Notes: generated by a model not told the origin, from the sequence alone. Counted from the stretch's first letter, positions 8,349 through 16,769 are shown. The stretch is 64,000 nt of DNA from Bacillota bacterium (GCA_021768085.1 JAETOJ010000006.1:1-64000), one strand, 5' to 3'. A program made the numbers and translations.

Positions 8349-9068
8349 ATGCTGACACCGCAGGAAGTGGCCAGCCGCTCCTTTGCCAAGGCCACCCTGG
8401 GCGGATATAATCTGGCCCAGGTGGACGAATTTCTGGACACGCTCACCGAGGATTACACGGCGCTTTACAACGAGAACACCATTTTGAAGAACAAGCTGAA
8501 GGTGCTCTCCGACACGGTGGAGGAGTACCGCGCCACCGACGACGCCATGCGCAAGACCCTGCTGGCCGCCCAGAAGATGGCGGACGACCTGGTGGATCAG
8601 GCCAAGAAAAAGCAGGCGCAGCTCATGGGCGACGCGGAGAAGGACGCCCGCAAGCGCATCAAGGAGCTGGAGAAGTCCGTGGCCGCCGAGGAATACCGGC
8701 TAAAGCAGGCCCAGGAGTCCACCGCCGCCTACGTGCGCAAGCTGGCGGAGTTCCACGACAAGGAGATGGAGTTCCTGTCCGGCCTGGGGGAGCTGGTGCC
8801 CCCCGAGCTGGCCCAGGCCCAGGAGGAGAGGGATGATCCCTCCGCTGAGATTGAGGCTGCGGTGGCCGCCCAGGTGTTCACTGAGACGGCGCCTCCCCCC
8901 CAGGAGGAGGACAAGCCCGGCCCTCGGCTGGTGGCAGTGGGACCGGACGACGACGTACCCCCCATGCCCGATGACCTGCTGCCCGGCATGGACGACGGGG
9001 AGCTGGACGCAGACGCCACCCGGCGGTTCTCCGATATGCAGTTTGGGAAGGACTATAAGATCGAGTGA
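8349..9068 (+). CDS. divIVA: DivIVA-domain cell division/polarity protein
   Basis: A 239-aa coiled-coil protein. LTPQEVASRSFAKATLGGYN and VDEFLDTLTEDY (residues about 2-35) form the DivIVA lipid-binding domain that recognises curved membrane. A heptad-rich coiled coil spans about 35-150, and the acidic Pro-rich tail is variable. The ATG at 8349 is preferred, with AAGGGGG 11 bp upstream; a TTG at 8340 is possible but too close. Last gene of the yggS-sepF-divIVA cluster. Confidence 0.9.
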   Translation: MLTPQEVASRSFAKATLGGYNLAQVDEFLDTLTEDYTALYNENTILKNKLKVLSDTVEEYRATDDAMRKTLLAAQKMADDLVDQAKKKQAQLMGDAEKDARKRIKELEKSVAAEEYRLKQAQESTAAYVRKLAEFHDKEMEFLSGLGELVPPELAQAQEERDDPSAEIEAAVAAQVFTETAPPPQEEDKPGPRLVAVGPDDDVPPMPDDLLPGMDDGELDADATRRFSDMQFGKDYKIE

Positions 9069-9091
9069 CAGGTTGCCGGGGAAATTCCCGC

Positions 9092-9120
9092 TTGCATTTT
9101 TTGGCCGGCCGTGTTATACT
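9092..9120 (+). promoter_or_regulatory. Promoter of the orphan antisense RNA
   Basis: TTGCAT (9092-9097), 17-bp spacer, TATACT (9115-9120). It aligns with the antitoxin promoter at 13573-13601 (minus strand): both have TTGC, a T6 run, TATACT and then ATAGCCAA. Confidence 0.75.
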
Positions 9121-9235
9121 GGAAATAGCCAAGGAATGTTATTGCCAGTTCCATAAATCCACCCCCTTCCTGTTGCCAGTATGGGGAAGGGCAGCGCACT
9201 CATTTTACCGCAATTCGACAGCCCGCACAAGGCGT
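9116..9235 (-). pseudogene. Toxin-less relic of an Fst-like type I toxin locus
   Basis: On the minus strand a toxin-type promoter (TTGTGC-17-TAAAAT), the leader GCTGCCCTTCCC...GGAAGGGGGTGG and an ATG at 9154 align with the intact locus at 13300-13400. The coding part keeps only MELAITFL (intact toxin: MELVISFL). It then runs straight into sequence matching the antitoxin promoter side of the intact locus (GGCTAT...AGTATA). This is what recombination between the two direct repeats would leave. The remaining 33-codon frame (to 9053) has no transmembrane segment. Confidence 0.65.
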
Positions 9236-9278
9236 GGATCAAAAAAGCCCGCACGGTTCTCACCGTGCGGGCTTTTTG
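9127..9278 (+). ncRNA. Candidate orphan antitoxin-like small RNA
   Basis: Predicted RNA of about 150 nt from the promoter at 9092-9120 to the bidirectional terminator at 9247-9277. Nucleotides 9159-9195 are complementary to 13337-13373, the 5' leader of the intact 31-aa toxin mRNA, with 36 Watson-Crick pairs and one G-U wobble. The duplex would start at the predicted first nucleotide of the toxin mRNA and cover its Shine-Dalgarno. It overlaps no intact gene. The trans role is inference. Confidence 0.6.
9247..9277. terminator. Bidirectional terminator (gapA / small RNA)
   Basis: GCCCGCACGGT/ACCGTGCGGGC with a TCTC loop, six A before and five T after. It serves gapA on the minus strand and the predicted RNA on the plus strand. 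Confidence 0.9.
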
Positions 9279-9297
9279 TACTGGTAACGGGTTCGGA

Positions 9298-10358
<1,061 letters not shown>

Positions 10359-10430
10359 CTCTATCCCGCCTCCAAAGGGAAGGGGATTTGTGAAAAAATT
10401 TTCAATCTTTTTTGGCGGATTTTTGGCCGT

Positions 10431-10940
10431 TTACTCTATGGTGAGCTGGATGTTTTTGGCGCTGGCGTCAAATTCCTTGAGAATGCCGTCGTCGTTGGTG
10501 GTGTAGGCGAAGGCGTAGGTCTTATCAGCGTTGATGGACACCAGGATCTGGGTCACCTGCTGGCCCTCATATTCCAGGACATAGCTGTACTGATAGGCGG
10601 GCAGGCCGCACACGGGATCCTTGGTGAAGTAGCGGTCGGTGATGGTGGGCTCGCTGCCGTATTGCTCCTTCCAGGCGGAGCTAATGGTATCCCGGGCGAT
10701 GTCGGCGGTGATGGCCTTAAAAGCGGCGTTGGCCGTGCTGGCCTTGGCGGTGATCTTCAGGTTGACGTTGCCGGTCAGTCCGGCGTTGGCCCAGCAGGCG
10801 TCCACGCCCTCCATCTCAATCTCCTCAAAGCCGGCGGGCAGGTCGATCTGATAGTCCGTCACGTGATCGTTGAGCTTGGGCCCGCAGCCCGCCAGGAATA
10901 CCAGCATCAGGGCAAGCAGGGGCAGGATTTTCTTCTTCAT
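10431..10940 (-). CDS. Small secreted lipoprotein of unknown function
   Basis: A 169-aa protein with lipoprotein signal MKKKILPLLALMLVFLAGC; Cys20 is the predicted lipid site. The mature part is a single small domain of mixed strands and helices that I do not recognise. The start at 10940 has GAAGGAGAG upstream and begins the signal peptide; an earlier in-frame start adds 26 unlikely residues. It has its own promoter and no operon partner. Confidence 0.75.
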   Translation of the reverse strand: MKKKILPLLALMLVFLAGCGPKLNDHVTDYQIDLPAGFEEIEMEGVDACWANAGLTGNVNLKITAKASTANAAFKAITADIARDTISSAWKEQYGSEPTITDRYFTKDPVCGLPAYQYSYVLEYEGQQVTQILVSINADKTYAFAYTTNDDGILKEFDASAKNIQLTIE

Positions 10941-10989
10941 TGCACTCTCTCCTTCACAGCAGCATTGTCCGGCCCGGAGGCCGGCCTCC

Positions 10990-11018
10990 ATTATAGCATC
11001 CCCAAAGGCGTGGCGCAA
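10990..11018 (-). promoter_or_regulatory. Lipoprotein gene promoter
   Basis: Minus strand TTGCGC (11018-11013), 17-bp spacer, TATAAT (10995-10990) with an extended TG. Confidence 0.65.
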
Positions 11019-11077
11019 CCCCTTGACAGGGCTGGTATGATAAGGGGTGGATTCTCTTTGAGAAACGGAGGAAAACC

Positions 11078-12373
11078 ATGAGTATGGAGCTGAAAAACCG
11101 GATCCGGGCGGCGGGGCCCTCCCTCCGGACGCTGGGGCGCTGGCTGGTGCTGGCGGGATTGACGGGGCTGGCCTGCGGGCTGGCGGGGGCGGCCTTTACC
11201 TGGACGGTGGCGGAGGCTACGGCCCTGCGGGGGCAGTTCCCCTGGCTGCTGTTCCTGATGCCGGCGGCGGGGCTGGCCATCGTGTTCTCCTACCGGGCCG
11301 CCGGCCTGGAGCACGACACCGGTACCAACCAGATCATTGCCAGCGTCCGGGGCGGGGCGCGGCCCCCGCTGCGGCTGGCACCACTGATCTTCCTGGGCTC
11401 CGCCCTCACCCACCTCACCGGCGGCAGCGCGGGCCGGGAGGGCGCCGCCCTCCAGATCGGCGGAAGCCTGGCCGCCGGGCTGGGCCGCCTGCTCCGGCTG
11501 GATCAGCGCAACACCAACACCATCATCCAGTGCGGCATGGCGGGGCTGTTCTCCGCCCTGTTCGGCACGCCGGTGGCCGCGGTGGTGTTCAGCCTGGAGG
11601 TCATCAACGTGGGCCATTTCCACTACGCGGCCTTGTTTCCCTGCCTGCTGTCCGCCCTCATCGCCGCCGGGGTGCCCCCTCTGCTGGGCCTGCCCGGGGA
11701 GCGGTACGTCCTGTCAGGTGCCCCCGATCCCACCGCCCTGCCGCTGCTCCAGTGCGGGGTGCTGGCGGTGGGGACGGCGGTGCTGTCCATCCTGTTCTGC
11801 GTCCTCATGCACGGCGCGGGGCGGCTGTATCAAAAGTACCTGCCAAACCCCTATCTGCGGGTGCTGGCCGGGGCGGGGCTGGTGATCCTGCTCACCCTGC
11901 TGGAGGGCAGCGGCGACTACAACGGCGCGGGAGGCCACATCATCCAGCTGGCGGTGGAGGGCCAGGTACACGTGCCCTGGGCCTTCGCCTGGAAGCTGCT
12001 GTTCACCGCCCTCACCCTGGGTGCGGGCTTCAAGGGGGGCGAGATTGTCCCAACCCTGTTCATCGGTTCCACCTTCGGCTGCGCCGCCGCCCCTCTGCTG
12101 GGGCTGGATCCCGCCTTCGGGGCGGCCATCGGCATGATCGCCCTGTTCTGCGGGGTGACCAACTGCCCCCTGGCCTCCCTCTTTCTGGCCGTGGAGCTGT
12201 TTGGCGGCGGCGGGCTGCCCTTCTTCGCCCTGGCCTGCGCCCTGGCCTTCCTGCTCAGCGGGCGGTACTCGCTGTATTCCAGCCAGCACCTGGTTTACTC
12301 CAAGCTGGACGCCCAGCTGGATGAACAATACAAGAAAGACAAAGAACTGGAAAAGGAGCACATATCATGTTAA
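11078..12373 (+). CDS. CLC-family chloride channel / H+-Cl- antiporter
   Basis: A 431-aa polytopic membrane protein. GGSAGREGA (115-123) is the CLC anion-filter motif with the gating glutamate Glu121, and GFKGGEIVPTLFIG (about 320-333) corresponds to the GxFxP region. No C-terminal CBS domain is present. The N-terminal part before TM1 is short. ATG at 11078 has CGGAGG upstream. The downstream acetyltransferase overlaps by 7 bp and is translationally coupled. Confidence 0.88.
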   Translation: MSMELKNRIRAAGPSLRTLGRWLVLAGLTGLACGLAGAAFTWTVAEATALRGQFPWLLFLMPAAGLAIVFSYRAAGLEHDTGTNQIIASVRGGARPPLRLAPLIFLGSALTHLTGGSAGREGAALQIGGSLAAGLGRLLRLDQRNTNTIIQCGMAGLFSALFGTPVAAVVFSLEVINVGHFHYAALFPCLLSALIAAGVPPLLGLPGERYVLSGAPDPTALPLLQCGVLAVGTAVLSILFCVLMHGAGRLYQKYLPNPYLRVLAGAGLVILLTLLEGSGDYNGAGGHIIQLAVEGQVHVPWAFAWKLLFTALTLGAGFKGGEIVPTLFIGSTFGCAAAPLLGLDPAFGAAIGMIALFCGVTNCPLASLFLAVELFGGGGLPFFALACALAFLLSGRYSLYSSQHLVYSKLDAQLDEQYKKDKELEKEHISC

Positions 12374-13224
12374 GACTGATCAAAGAAGCGGAATTTGACC
12401 GCTACATCGGCTTCGCCTACGAGCTGGCCCTGGATCCCGCCCGGTCGGGCTACCACGTCTACTACGACGGGATGAAAACCCGGGAGGACTTTGTGTCCCG
12501 CGCCCGGAAGGCCCTGGAACGCCCCGGCGAGGACGTCCTCCTGTTTGAGGAGGACGGGGAGGTGGAGGGCCTCATCGCCTTTGAGCATCCGGAGGAGGAG
12601 CACTACCTCCACACCTTTATCTTCAGCATCCGGCGGGACACGGGGACGGCCCTGGCGGAGTTTCTGGACTACTGCCGGGAGCGGTGGCCGGGATTCACCC
12701 TGGATCTGGCCTTCCCGGCGGAGAATGTGGAGGCCACGAGCTGGCTGGAGGGACAGGGAATCCCCTGCAACGAGCGGTCATGGAACTTCCTGCTCAACTT
12801 GGATCGGTATAAGCCCCTGCCGGAGCCCTCTGGGGTGAAGCGGATCACGGCGGAGAATTTTGAGGAGTTTGCCGCCGTCCACCGCCAAATCCAGGAGGAT
12901 ATGTTCTGGAACTGCGAACGGGTGCGGGCCGCCCTGAACCGGTGGGTCATCTTCGTCACCGGGGAGGGAGAGACCGCCGGGGAGGTGCTCATGACCCTGG
13001 ACGGCAAGCCCCACGAGGAGATTTTCGCCCTGGAGTTTGTGGACGGGCAATCCCATGACGAGGCCTTCCAGGCGCTGCTCACCGCCGCGCTGAACCTTTT
13101 GAACGCCCACGGGACAAAGTGGCTCACCTTCTTTGTGGACGAGGGCTGCCCCCAGGGGGAAACGCTGAAGACCCTGGGCTTCCGGCTGGTGGGGACGTTT
13201 GTCTGCCACCGGGTGGCGCTGTAA
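12367..13224 (+). CDS. GNAT-like acetyltransferase, probably two tandem domains
   Basis: A 285-aa soluble protein. The C-terminal half (about 155-285) has GNAT-like order: ETAGEVLMTL strand, ALLTAALNLLNAHG helix and LKTLGFRLVGTFV end. The N-terminal half (1-150) looks like a second degenerate GNAT fold (LLFEEDGEVEGLIAF). The substrate is unknown. The start overlaps the clc stop (ATGTTAA), so it is expressed with the transporter. The acetyl-CoA binding loop is not clearly conserved. Confidence 0.6.
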   Translation: MLRLIKEAEFDRYIGFAYELALDPARSGYHVYYDGMKTREDFVSRARKALERPGEDVLLFEEDGEVEGLIAFEHPEEEHYLHTFIFSIRRDTGTALAEFLDYCRERWPGFTLDLAFPAENVEATSWLEGQGIPCNERSWNFLLNLDRYKPLPEPSGVKRITAENFEEFAAVHRQIQEDMFWNCERVRAALNRWVIFVTGEGETAGEVLMTLDGKPHEEIFALEFVDGQSHDEAFQALLTAALNLLNAHGTKWLTFFVDEGCPQGETLKTLGFRLVGTFVCHRVAL

Positions 13225-13253
13225 AAACCGGGTCCTGTCCGTGTGGACAGGCT

Positions 13254-13288
13254 GAGAGGGCCGGGATTGCTCCCGGCCCTCTCTTTTT
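13254..13288 (+). terminator. Terminator of the clc-GNAT operon
   Basis: A 13-bp stem GAGAGGGCCGGGA/TCCCGGCCCTCTC with a TTGC loop, then TTTTTCTTTT. Confidence 0.9.
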
Positions 13289-13301
13289 CTTTTCTGGTAC
13301 C

Positions 13302-13330
13302 TTGTGGAACTTGTCGAATTGTGTTATTCT
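13302..13330 (+). promoter_or_regulatory. Toxin mRNA promoter
   Basis: TTGTGG (13302-13307), 17-bp spacer, TATTCT (13325-13330). Predicted transcription start at about 13337, the first base of the 37-nt block shared with the relic locus. Confidence 0.75.
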
Positions 13331-13378
13331 GTGTTTGCTGCCCTTCCCTATACTGGCAACAGGAAGGGGGTGGCTTGA

Positions 13379-13474
13379 ATGGAGCTCGTAATCAGCTTTT
13401 TGGTGTCGGTAGGAGCGAGTGTAGTTGGCTACTACATAAGCAAGTGGCTGGACCGGCACGGCAAGGGCAGCTAA
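13379..13474 (+). CDS. Fst/Ldr-like type I toxin, 31-aa membrane peptide
   Basis: A 31-aa peptide with a hydrophobic segment (residues 3-20, LVISFLVSVGASVVGYYI) and a polar tail KWLDRHGKGS. That plan, including the Trp-Leu-Asp before a basic end, is the Fst-superfamily pattern. The Shine-Dalgarno GGAAGGGGG (13362-13370) lies 8 bp before the ATG and can pair with CCCTTCC at 13341-13347 in its own leader, so translation is likely self-masked. A direct repeat starts at 13386 inside codon 3; a convergent antisense RNA lies downstream. Toxic activity is inferred. Confidence 0.75.
   Translation: MELVISFLVSVGASVVGYYISKWLDRHGKGS
13386..13400 (+). repeat. Direct repeat DRa in the toxin coding start
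   Basis: TCGTAATCAGCTTTT, identical to 13548-13562. In Fst/par systems such repeats give the antitoxin RNA its complementarity to the toxin mRNA. Confidence 0.85.
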
Positions 13475-13486
13475 CCAGCACATAAG

Positions 13487-13527
13487 GAGACGCGGGGAGT
13501 GGCTACCTCCCCGCGTCTCAATTTTTT
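13487..13527 (+). terminator. Toxin mRNA terminator
   Basis: GAGACGCGGGGAG/CTCCCCGCGTCTC, a 13-bp perfect stem, then AATTTTTT. The convergent antitoxin RNA runs into the same stem, but no T run lies on its side. Confidence 0.9.
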
Positions 13528-13547
13528 GCGTGGCTCGCATGGTTGTG

Positions 13548-13562
13548 TCGTAATCAGCTTTT
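13548..13562 (+). repeat. Direct repeat DRb at the antitoxin 5' end
   Basis: Second copy of TCGTAATCAGCTTTT, placed just after the antitoxin transcription start on the minus strand. Confidence 0.85.
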
Positions 13563-13572
13563 GGCTATCTTT

Positions 13573-13601
13573 AGTATACCACTATCAGATAAAAAACGCA
13601 A
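13573..13601 (-). promoter_or_regulatory. Antitoxin RNA promoter
   Basis: Minus strand TTGCGT (13601-13596), 17-bp spacer, TATACT (13578-13573), a stronger -10 than the toxin promoter has. Confidence 0.75.
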
Positions 13602-13609
13602 GGAGAATT

Positions 13610-14896
13610 TTATCTCTGATATTCAAACTCCAGGTTGTAAAGGCACACCACGTCCCCGTCCTGGATGCCCCTGTCCTCCAGCTGCTGGTACACCCCCGCG
13701 TCCCGGAGCCGCCGCTCGAACCAGTTGCGGCTCTCGTAGTCGCCGAAGTTCACGTTGGCCATGAGCTGGCGCAGCCAGGGCCCGTCCACCAGCCAGGTGC
13801 CGTCCTCGTCCCGCTGGATATCCAAGGCGGCGGATGTGTCCACCTCGGGGGGCCGCTCCACGTAGGTGGGCTCGAACACGATCACCGGCGGCAGGTCGGA
13901 CAGCTCCCGGGCGGCGGCGTACATCAGCTCCTTCGTCCCCTGGTGGGTGGCGGCGGACAGCTCGAACAGGGGGCAGCCCTTGGCCTCCACGTGCTGGCGG
14001 AGCTTCTGCAAAAGCTGGGGATCCTCCATGATGTCCACCTTGTTGGCCGCCACCAGCATCCGCCGGGAGGCCAGCTCGGGGGACCAGCGCTGGAGCTCCT
14101 CGCAGATGGCGTCGAAGTCGGCCACCGGATCCCTGCCCTCGCTGCCGGACACGTCCACCACGTGGATGAGCAGGCGGCACCGATCCACATGGCGCAGGAA
14201 GTCGTGGCCCAGCCCCGCGCCGTCGGCGGCGCCCTCGATGATGCCGGGGATATCCGCCAGCACGAAGGAGGTGTCCTCGTCCACCGCCACCACGCCCAAA
14301 TTGGGGAACAGGGTGGTGAAGTGGTAGTTGGCGATCTTGGGCTGGGCCCGGGTGACCACGCTGAGCAGGGTGGACTTGCCCACGTTGGGGAAGCCCACCA
14401 GCCCCACGTCCGCCAGCAGCTTCAGCTCCAGCAGTACTTCCCGGGTCTGCCCCGGCAGGCCCGCCTTGGCGAACCGGGGGCACTGGCGGGTGGGGGTGGC
14501 GAAGTGCTGGTTGCCCCAGCCGCCGTTGCCACCCCGGGCCAGCACGAAGTCCTGATCCCCGGACATATCGCAGATGATCTCCTTCGTCTCCAGATCCCGC
14601 ACCACGGTGCCCCGGGGTACCCGGATCACCAGATCATTGCCGTCCTTGCCGGAGCACCGCTTGCCCTGGCCCTCCTTGCCGTTCTCCGCCACGTATTTCC
14701 GCTTGTAGCGGAAGTCCATCAGGGTGGACATATGGGGATCCACCCGGAGGATGATATCCCCGCCCCGGCCGCCGTCCCCGCCGTCGGGGCCACCGGCGGC
14801 CACGTACTTCTCCCGGTGGAAGGCCACGGCCCCGCCGCCGCCGTCCCCGGCCCGGACGGTGATCCGGGCGGTGTCGATGAATTGATTGCTGGCCAT
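13610..14896 (-). CDS. obgE: GTPase Obg/CgtA
   Basis: A 428-aa ribosome-assembly and stress GTPase. The Gly-rich Obg fold is at 1-158 (GDGGGG, GGPDGGDGGRGG), the G domain with P-loop GFPNVGKST at 168-176 and DIPGIIEGA, and a C-terminal OCT domain of about 80 residues typical of Firmicutes. ATG at 14896 is preceded by AAGGAGG. Minus-strand neighbours rplU-prp-rpmA lie further upstream, the common order in Firmicutes, but here two acetyltransferase genes sit between rpmA and obgE. Confidence 0.96.
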   Translation of the reverse strand: MASNQFIDTARITVRAGDGGGGAVAFHREKYVAAGGPDGGDGGRGGDIILRVDPHMSTLMDFRYKRKYVAENGKEGQGKRCSGKDGNDLVIRVPRGTVVRDLETKEIICDMSGDQDFVLARGGNGGWGNQHFATPTRQCPRFAKAGLPGQTREVLLELKLLADVGLVGFPNVGKSTLLSVVTRAQPKIANYHFTTLFPNLGVVAVDEDTSFVLADIPGIIEGAADGAGLGHDFLRHVDRCRLLIHVVDVSGSEGRDPVADFDAICEELQRWSPELASRRMLVAANKVDIMEDPQLLQKLRQHVEAKGCPLFELSAATHQGTKELMYAAARELSDLPPVIVFEPTYVERPPEVDTSAALDIQRDEDGTWLVDGPWLRQLMANVNFGDYESRNWFERRLRDAGVYQQLEDRGIQDGDVVCLYNLEFEYQR

Positions 14897-14950
14897 AATG
14901 ACCTCCTTCTTTTGTCAGCGCTTCCGCCCAGCTTGCCGGCGGAGGGCCCG

Positions 14951-15568
14951 TCAACCGGAAATCTTGTCCCAGGGGATTTTCCGATCTTTGAAATAGTATT
15001 CCCGGTCGTGCTCGTTTATCTCCCGCAGCACCCGGCAGGGATTGCCCGCCGCCACCACGTTGGAGGGGATGTCCTTCGTCACCACGCTGCCCGCGCCCAC
15101 CACCGTATTGTCGCCGATGGTGACGCCGGGCACCACGATCACCCCCGCCCCCAGCCAGCAGTTACGGCCGACGCGCACCGGGGCGTTATACTGGTAGACC
15201 TGCTCCCGCAGCTCCGGCAGGATGGGATGGCCCGCCGTGGCCAGCACCACGTTGGGGCCCAGCTCGGTGTAGTCCCCTACGTAGATGTGGGTGTCGTCCA
15301 CAAAGGTGACATTAAAATTGCAGTAGACGTACTTGCCGAAATGGACGTGGTGTCCGCCCCAGTTGGCGTGGAGGGGCGCCTCCACGTAGCAGCCCTCGCC
15401 CACCTCCGCCAGCATCTCCTTCAGCAGGGCGGCCCGCTCCTTCTGCTGGCTGGGGCGGGTCTGGTTGTACTCGTACAGCTTGTCCAGACACTGGAACTGC
15501 TCCACCAGAATGGCCTCGTCCATGCACTGGTACAGCGCTCCGCTGTGCATTTTTTCCCGGAAGTCCAT
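14951..15568 (-). CDS. Maltose/galactoside O-acetyltransferase-like (LbH) protein
   Basis: A 205-aa protein of the maltose acetyltransferase/LacA type. The N-terminal helical domain (about 1-60, MDFREKMHSGALY) is followed by hexapeptide repeats forming a left-handed beta helix (GVTIGDNTVVGAGSVVTKDI, about 160-185); the catalytic His is in TAGHP. It transfers acetyl from acetyl-CoA to sugar hydroxyls in the family. Start at 15568 with AAGGAGGAG upstream; 10 bp after the GNAT stop, so the two are co-transcribed. Confidence 0.88.
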   Translation of the reverse strand: MDFREKMHSGALYQCMDEAILVEQFQCLDKLYEYNQTRPSQQKERAALLKEMLAEVGEGCYVEAPLHANWGGHHVHFGKYVYCNFNVTFVDDTHIYVGDYTELGPNVVLATAGHPILPELREQVYQYNAPVRVGRNCWLGAGVIVVPGVTIGDNTVVGAGSVVTKDIPSNVVAAGNPCRVLREINEHDREYYFKDRKIPWDKISG

Positions 15569-15578
15569 AAGCTCCTCC

Positions 15579-16019
15579 TTATAAATCCAGTTGATAGATC
15601 CGGTGCCGGGGGATGCCCTCGTACCAGGCAAAGTATTCCCTGGGCAGCTCGCAGATCTCCAGCAGCCGCCCGCCCAGCCCCTCAATGGTATGCCAGGAGG
15701 GGGCGTTGTCCTCCGTGCAGGTGATATAGAGCCGGCTCATCCCAGGGAACCGGGCCACGTCCAGCACCAGCTCGCAGGCCCGGCGGGCATAGCCGTGCCC
15801 CCGGGCCCCCTCGTCCACCTCGTAGCCGATGTGGCCGTTGTAGTAGGTGTGGAAGTTGTCCCCGATGCGGATGCTGATCTTCCCAACCGGTACGTTGTCC
15901 ACAAGGATCTCATAATAGTAATAGGGAAGCTGTACCCTGCCGGCCTCTTTTTTCTCAATGATTCGCAGGGTCATATCTTCGTTGTCTATCCTATCAAAGC
16001 GATCCAGAAATTCAAACAT
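15579..16019 (-). CDS. GNAT family N-acetyltransferase
   Basis: A 146-aa single GNAT domain. GARGHGYARRACEL (about 82-95) matches the acetyl-CoA pyrophosphate loop Q/RxxGxG/A; the final strand and helix follow. The substrate cannot be told. It has AAAGGAGG upstream and is followed closely by the LbH acetyltransferase gene, so the pair forms a small operon inserted between rpmA and obgE. Confidence 0.8.
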   Translation of the reverse strand: MFEFLDRFDRIDNEDMTLRIIEKKEAGRVQLPYYYYEILVDNVPVGKISIRIGDNFHTYYNGHIGYEVDEGARGHGYARRACELVLDVARFPGMSRLYITCTEDNAPSWHTIEGLGGRLLEICELPREYFAWYEGIPRHRIYQLDL

Positions 16020-16045
16020 GGCCCCGCCTCCTTTTGAACAAAAAA

Positions 16046-16072
16046 GCCGCGAACGGGGAACCGTCCGCGGCC
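16046..16072 (-). terminator. rplU-prp-rpmA terminator
   Basis: GCCGCG...CGCGGC stem followed by TTTTTT on the minus strand, just after rpmA and directly upstream of the GNAT ribosome site. Confidence 0.8.
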
Positions 16073-16086
16073 TTCTGCGTCAAAAC

Positions 16087-16371
16087 TTACTGGGCGATCT
16101 CTACAATAGAAACCTGCTTGCGATCCTTGCCCAGGCGCTCGAACTTCACCTTGCCGTCCTTCAGGGCGAACAGGGTGTCGTCGCTGCCCTTGCCCACGTT
16201 GACGCCGGGGTGGATGTGGGTGCCGCGCTGGCGCACGATGATGTTGCCCGCCAGCACGAACTGGCCGTCGCTGCGCTTCACGCCCAGCCGCTTGGCGTTG
16301 GAGTCGCGGCCGTTCTTGGTGGAGCCGCCGCCCTTTTTATGGGCGAAAAACTGGATATTGAGCTTCAGCAT
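16087..16371 (-). CDS. rpmA: 50S ribosomal protein L27 with cleavable N-terminal extension
   Basis: 94 aa. The protein starts MLKLNIQFF and continues [15 protein letters not shown]. In Firmicutes the first nine residues are cut off by the Prp protease before L27 functions at the peptidyl-transferase centre (known). The start at 16371 was chosen for this conserved extension; a GTG/ATG-type start at 16395 would add eight odd residues. The prp gene is directly upstream, as expected. Confidence 0.97.
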   Translation of the reverse strand: MLKLNIQFFAHKKGGGSTKNGRDSNAKRLGVKRSDGQFVLAGNIIVRQRGTHIHPGVNVGKGSDDTLFALKDGKVKFERLGKDRKQVSIVEIAQ

Positions 16372-16398
16372 TGTCGTTTCCGTCCTTTCTGTCAAAGG

Positions 16399-16755
16399 TT
16401 AAGGATTTCCATCCTTGTCGTCCTCGTCATCTAACATGACGGTGAGATTGTCGGGGTATTCCTCCCCCATGGCCTGGAGGTAGACCAACAGGCCGGTGAG
16501 CAGCGTCTGGCACAGGCTGTCGCTGGCCTCGTTCAGCTTGGGGGGGAGCTTGAGGGAGATGCGGGCGCTGCCCTCCTTGGCCTTCACCGGGGCGCCCAGG
16601 CCCATCACCTCGTTGATGGTGCACTCGGTGAGCCCCACGGCGGCGGAGATGGCGGCGCACACGATGTCCGCGCCCGCCTCGGCGTACCCGCTGTGGCCCT
16701 CCACCACGAAGCCGTCCAGACGGCTGTCGGCGCTGTGGAAGGTGACGGTAGTCAT
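16399..16755 (-). CDS. prp: Ribosomal-processing cysteine protease Prp
   Basis: A 118-aa YsxB/Prp family protein. GH(21) and D-I-V-C(33)-A in EGHSGYAEAGADIVCAAIS give the His-Cys dyad that trims the N-terminus of L27. The start at 16755 begins the conserved domain, with GAGAGGG about 10 bp upstream; the longer in-frame reading to 17160 is a shifted overlap of rplU. Order rplU-prp-rpmA is the standard Firmicutes operon. The acidic C-terminal tail (DDEDDKDG) is extra. Confidence 0.94.
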   Translation of the reverse strand: MTTVTFHSADSRLDGFVVEGHSGYAEAGADIVCAAISAAVGLTECTINEVMGLGAPVKAKEGSARISLKLPPKLNEASDSLCQTLLTGLLVYLQAMGEEYPDNLTVMLDDEDDKDGNP

Positions 16756-16769
16756 GATCTTAAGCCCTC

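Larger units (their letters stand above)
13487..13566 (-). ncRNA. Antitoxin antisense RNA of the type I locus
   Basis: Predicted from the promoter TTGCGT-17-TATACT on the minus strand (13601-13573). The RNA starts near 13566 and carries GCCAAAAGCTGATTACGA, complementary through the DRa/DRb repeat to toxin codons 3-8, then overlaps the toxin terminator stem. Convergent genes, a shared 3' stem and direct repeats match the par/Fst (RNA I/RNA II) layout. The 3' end is uncertain because no T run follows the stem on this strand. Confidence 0.65.

Noticed and set aside
9053-9154. 33-codon ORF in the relic locus as a functional toxin
   Set aside because: Only its first eight codons match the toxin; the rest has no membrane segment and is read-through into the divIVA end.
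13499-15724. A 741-codon open frame on the plus strand opposite obgE and the acetyltransferase genes
   Set aside because: It is a shadow of the GC-rich codon bias: low-complexity His/Gly/Val protein, no ribosome site, and it lies antisense to well-recognised genes.
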